Made by a program: the position numbers and the translations under genes
In this document: piece after piece, positions 14,874 through 16,247 of the stretch
How positions within the stretch are numbered: position 1 is the stretch's first letter
How the letters are laid out: each line of letters opens with the position of its first letter
Notes under the pieces: model-generated
What the model was told of the DNA's origin: nothing
The model's input: the letters and a program-made list of their open reading frames with translations, nothing else
The model's database searches: none
NCBI GenBank assembly: GCA_937894935.1
Contig: CALAYC010000054.1
Coordinates: 1-16,247 of the forward strand
DNA length: 16,247 nucleotides
Source of the DNA: an uncultured Verrucomicrobiota bacterium
GTDB lineage: Bacteria; Verrucomicrobiota; Verrucomicrobiia; Limisphaerales; JADLHS01
Reading direction: 5' to 3'

Positions 14874-15103
14874 AGGATAGTTGGAATAGGAACGTCTGCG
14901 TTGTTGGTTATTTGGTTGTCTATTAAACGTCGTTCTGGTTTGCCCTCATTGACGAACTGAAATTACGTCGCCGCAAAGCCACAGTCGCGGGTGGTGATGC
15001 AGCGGAATGCGCTGCAATACACCCATCTTGCGCGCAACTGTCAACGACATTTCCGCGTGTTTCAGCGTGAATCCTCCTCCGGTCTTTGCCATGCTGCGCC
15101 GGC
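14874..15103. other. Divergent intergenic region between MFS gene and lpxA
   Basis: This 230-bp gap must contain promoters for both directions. I do not find a convincing -35/-10 pair for either; an isolated TTTAAT-like -10 for the MFS gene occurs on the - strand near 14931-14936. A small hairpin, GCAGCG with CGCTGC around GAATG, lies near 15000-15020. Nothing else is recognised. Confidence 0.35.
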
Positions 15104-15901
15104 ATGATTCATCCAACCGCGATCATTTCACCCAAAGCGAAGCTCGATTCCACGGTGCAAGTCGGACCGTACGCCGTCATTGATGCAGGTGTGGAACTTG
15201 GCGCGGGTTGCATCGTCGGACCGCATGTTTACCTGACGGGATTGTTGACGGTTGGCGTGAACAATCGCTTTCACGCAGGTTGTGTGATTGGAGATGCGCC
15301 GCAGGATTTGAAATACGACGGCACACCGACGCGGGTGCGCATCGGTGATAACAACGTTTTTCGCGAACACGTCACGGTGCATCGCGCGACCAAACCCGAT
15401 GGAGAAACAATCATCGGATCGAACAATCTGTTGATGGCGCACGTTCACGTGGGGCACAACTCGCATATTCATAATTACGTCATTCTTGCGAATGGAGTTT
15501 TACTCGCTGGGCATGTGACAGTTTTTGATCGCGCCTTTTTATCCGGTAATGCGGCGGTGCATCAATTCGTGCGCGTCGGTACATTGGCCATGATGCAAGG
15601 GTTGTCGGGGGTAACGCAGGATTTGCCGCCGTTCGCCGTGTCCAAAGCGATGAATGAGATGTGCGGATTAAATATCGTCGGGATGCGTCGCGCGGGGATT
15701 TCCAGCGCTGAGCGACTGGAGGTGAAGAAGCTCTATCGCGATTTATTTCGGAGCGGAAAGAACCTTCGCGAGGCCGTGGCTGACGCGCAGAATAAATATT
15801 CCAGTGCGGCGGCAAAGACCATGTTGACTTTTATCACGGAAGCGAAACGTGGCGTCGTGGCTGATTGCAGGAGAAACGAATCGAACGAAACGGAACGCTG
15901 A
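15104..15901 (+). CDS. lpxA: UDP-N-acetylglucosamine acyltransferase
   Basis: Transfers a 3-hydroxyacyl chain from acyl carrier protein to UDP-GlcNAc, the first step of lipid A synthesis, in the cytoplasm. The 265-aa product begins MIHPTAIISPKAKL, the family N-terminus, so the ATG at 15104 is chosen over the in-frame TTG at 15086. The left-handed beta-helix is built of hexapeptide repeats (about 2-185) and includes GDAPQDLKYDGTPT (63-76), FREHVTVHRAT (86-96) and MAHVHVGHNSHI (111-122), where H118 aligns with the catalytic His125 of the E. coli enzyme and H115 with His122. QGLSGVTQDLPPFAV (165-179) and MNEMCGLNIVGMRR (183-196) are also typical. A helical C-terminal domain follows (about 197-255). 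The usual neighbours lpxD, fabZ and lpxB are absent. The gene shows that the organism makes lipid A. Confidence 0.96.
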   Translation: MIHPTAIISPKAKLDSTVQVGPYAVIDAGVELGAGCIVGPHVYLTGLLTVGVNNRFHAGCVIGDAPQDLKYDGTPTRVRIGDNNVFREHVTVHRATKPDGETIIGSNNLLMAHVHVGHNSHIHNYVILANGVLLAGHVTVFDRAFLSGNAAVHQFVRVGTLAMMQGLSGVTQDLPPFAVSKAMNEMCGLNIVGMRRAGISSAERLEVKKLYRDLFRSGKNLREAVADAQNKYSSAAAKTMLTFITEAKRGVVADCRRNESNETER

Positions 15902-16247
15902 CGCAGGTATCACATGATGCGAATGCGCTTTGGGCCAATCCACGGCGCGGTTTCCCGAGCGACGATAGATGATTTCCGCTCCCCGGGGAGCGGAATGAGG
16001 CGAGCGCAACAATCTCACGGGACTCTCCCGCCTTCCCCCTGAACGGTTGAAAAACCGGAACACCGCTCCCGGCGTTCGCGCCGAGCCAAGATTTCGTCGC
16101 TTTTTGTCTCAAAAGCGCGAAACGGCGTCTCAAATCGGCGATTTGCCGGTGAAAAACCGGCAACCGAAACTCCTTTATCATTTCCGTAACTCCGATTGTC
16201 GCATTCGGAGTTTCGGAAAAAGGCCTTCGGAGTTCCGTTTATCATTT
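15902..16247. repeat. Gene-free, palindrome-rich region with direct repeats
   Basis: No convincing gene is seen after lpxA. The region carries a dense set of inverted repeats: a perfect 22-bp palindrome at 15974-15995 (arms TTCCGCTCCCC and GGGGAGCGGAA), CGGCG/CGCCG around TTCG (16070-16083), TTTCG-CGCTTTT with AAAAGCG-CGAAA (16092-16122, one bulged base), TTGCCGG/CCGGCAA (16143-16163), and TTTCCG-AACTCCGA with TCGGAGTT-CGGAAA (16181-16219, one mismatch). Direct repeats are TTTATCATTT (16174-16183 and 16238-16247) and TTCGGAGTT (16204-16212 and 16226-16234). Open frames on the - strand here are built from these repeats and are unlikely to be genes. The element continues beyond the window. Confidence 0.6.

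Noticed and set aside
16015..16245. Open frames on the - strand near the right end (also 15834-16181)
   Set aside because: They are made of the palindromes and repeats described for this block, show no fold or motif, and one overlaps the 3' end of lpxA.
1..16247. tRNA genes, CRISPR arrays, insertion sequences, phage genes
   Set aside because: No cloverleaf, regularly spaced repeat, transposase or integrase sequence was recognised on either strand. A dedicated search could not be run.

Overview
The window most resembles a chromosomal segment from a free-living Verrucomicrobiota bacterium, possibly of the Pedosphaera/Limisphaerales type. This is inferred from gene content, not from a marker search. 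The main clues are a secreted giant protein with a PVC-type (Planctomycetes-Verrucomicrobia) propeller plus CxxCH haem module, an lpxA gene (so lipid A and an outer membrane), a DksA-like protein with a degenerate zinc site, weak Shine-Dalgarno use, and a moderate GC content with GTG starts. I see no tRNA, rRNA, CRISPR array, transposase or phage gene.

Layout, left half (1-5094, mostly + strand). The window opens inside atpD (F1 beta), followed by atpC (epsilon), the end of an ATP synthase operon. After a 307-bp gap comes a tight three-gene unit: a DksA/TraR-like protein, rpmG (L33, 55 aa) and rpsR (S18), closed by a good intrinsic terminator. All three products lack the cysteine pairs of their zinc-binding forms. 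Immediately downstream lies a perfect 17-bp palindrome of the 7-1-7 type used by Fur-family repressors, then a ZIP metal transporter and a Fur-family regulator. This looks like a self-controlled metal (probably zinc) uptake unit. A bidirectional hairpin separates it from a convergent 55-aa gene of unknown function. Next comes argB.

Middle (5115-14873, all - strand). This is the accessory part. In transcription order it holds an MFS transporter, a TIM-barrel protein of the so-called PEP-hydrolase family, a one-domain cupin, a 1700-aa secreted protein (ThuA, six-bladed-type propeller, HEAT repeats, cytochrome c, beta domain, second ThuA), and a Tm-1-like/UPF0261 ATP-binding protein. The TIM-barrel and Tm-1-like proteins correspond to the two halves of the plant Tm-1 protein, here encoded separately within one cluster. 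My inference is that the set imports and breaks down a sugar or sugar-like compound, with periplasmic oxidation followed by cytoplasmic processing. The substrate cannot be read from the sequence.

Right end (15104-16247, + strand). A lone lpxA starts lipid A synthesis. It is followed by about 345 bp with no convincing gene but with an unusual density of inverted and direct repeats running off the end of the window.
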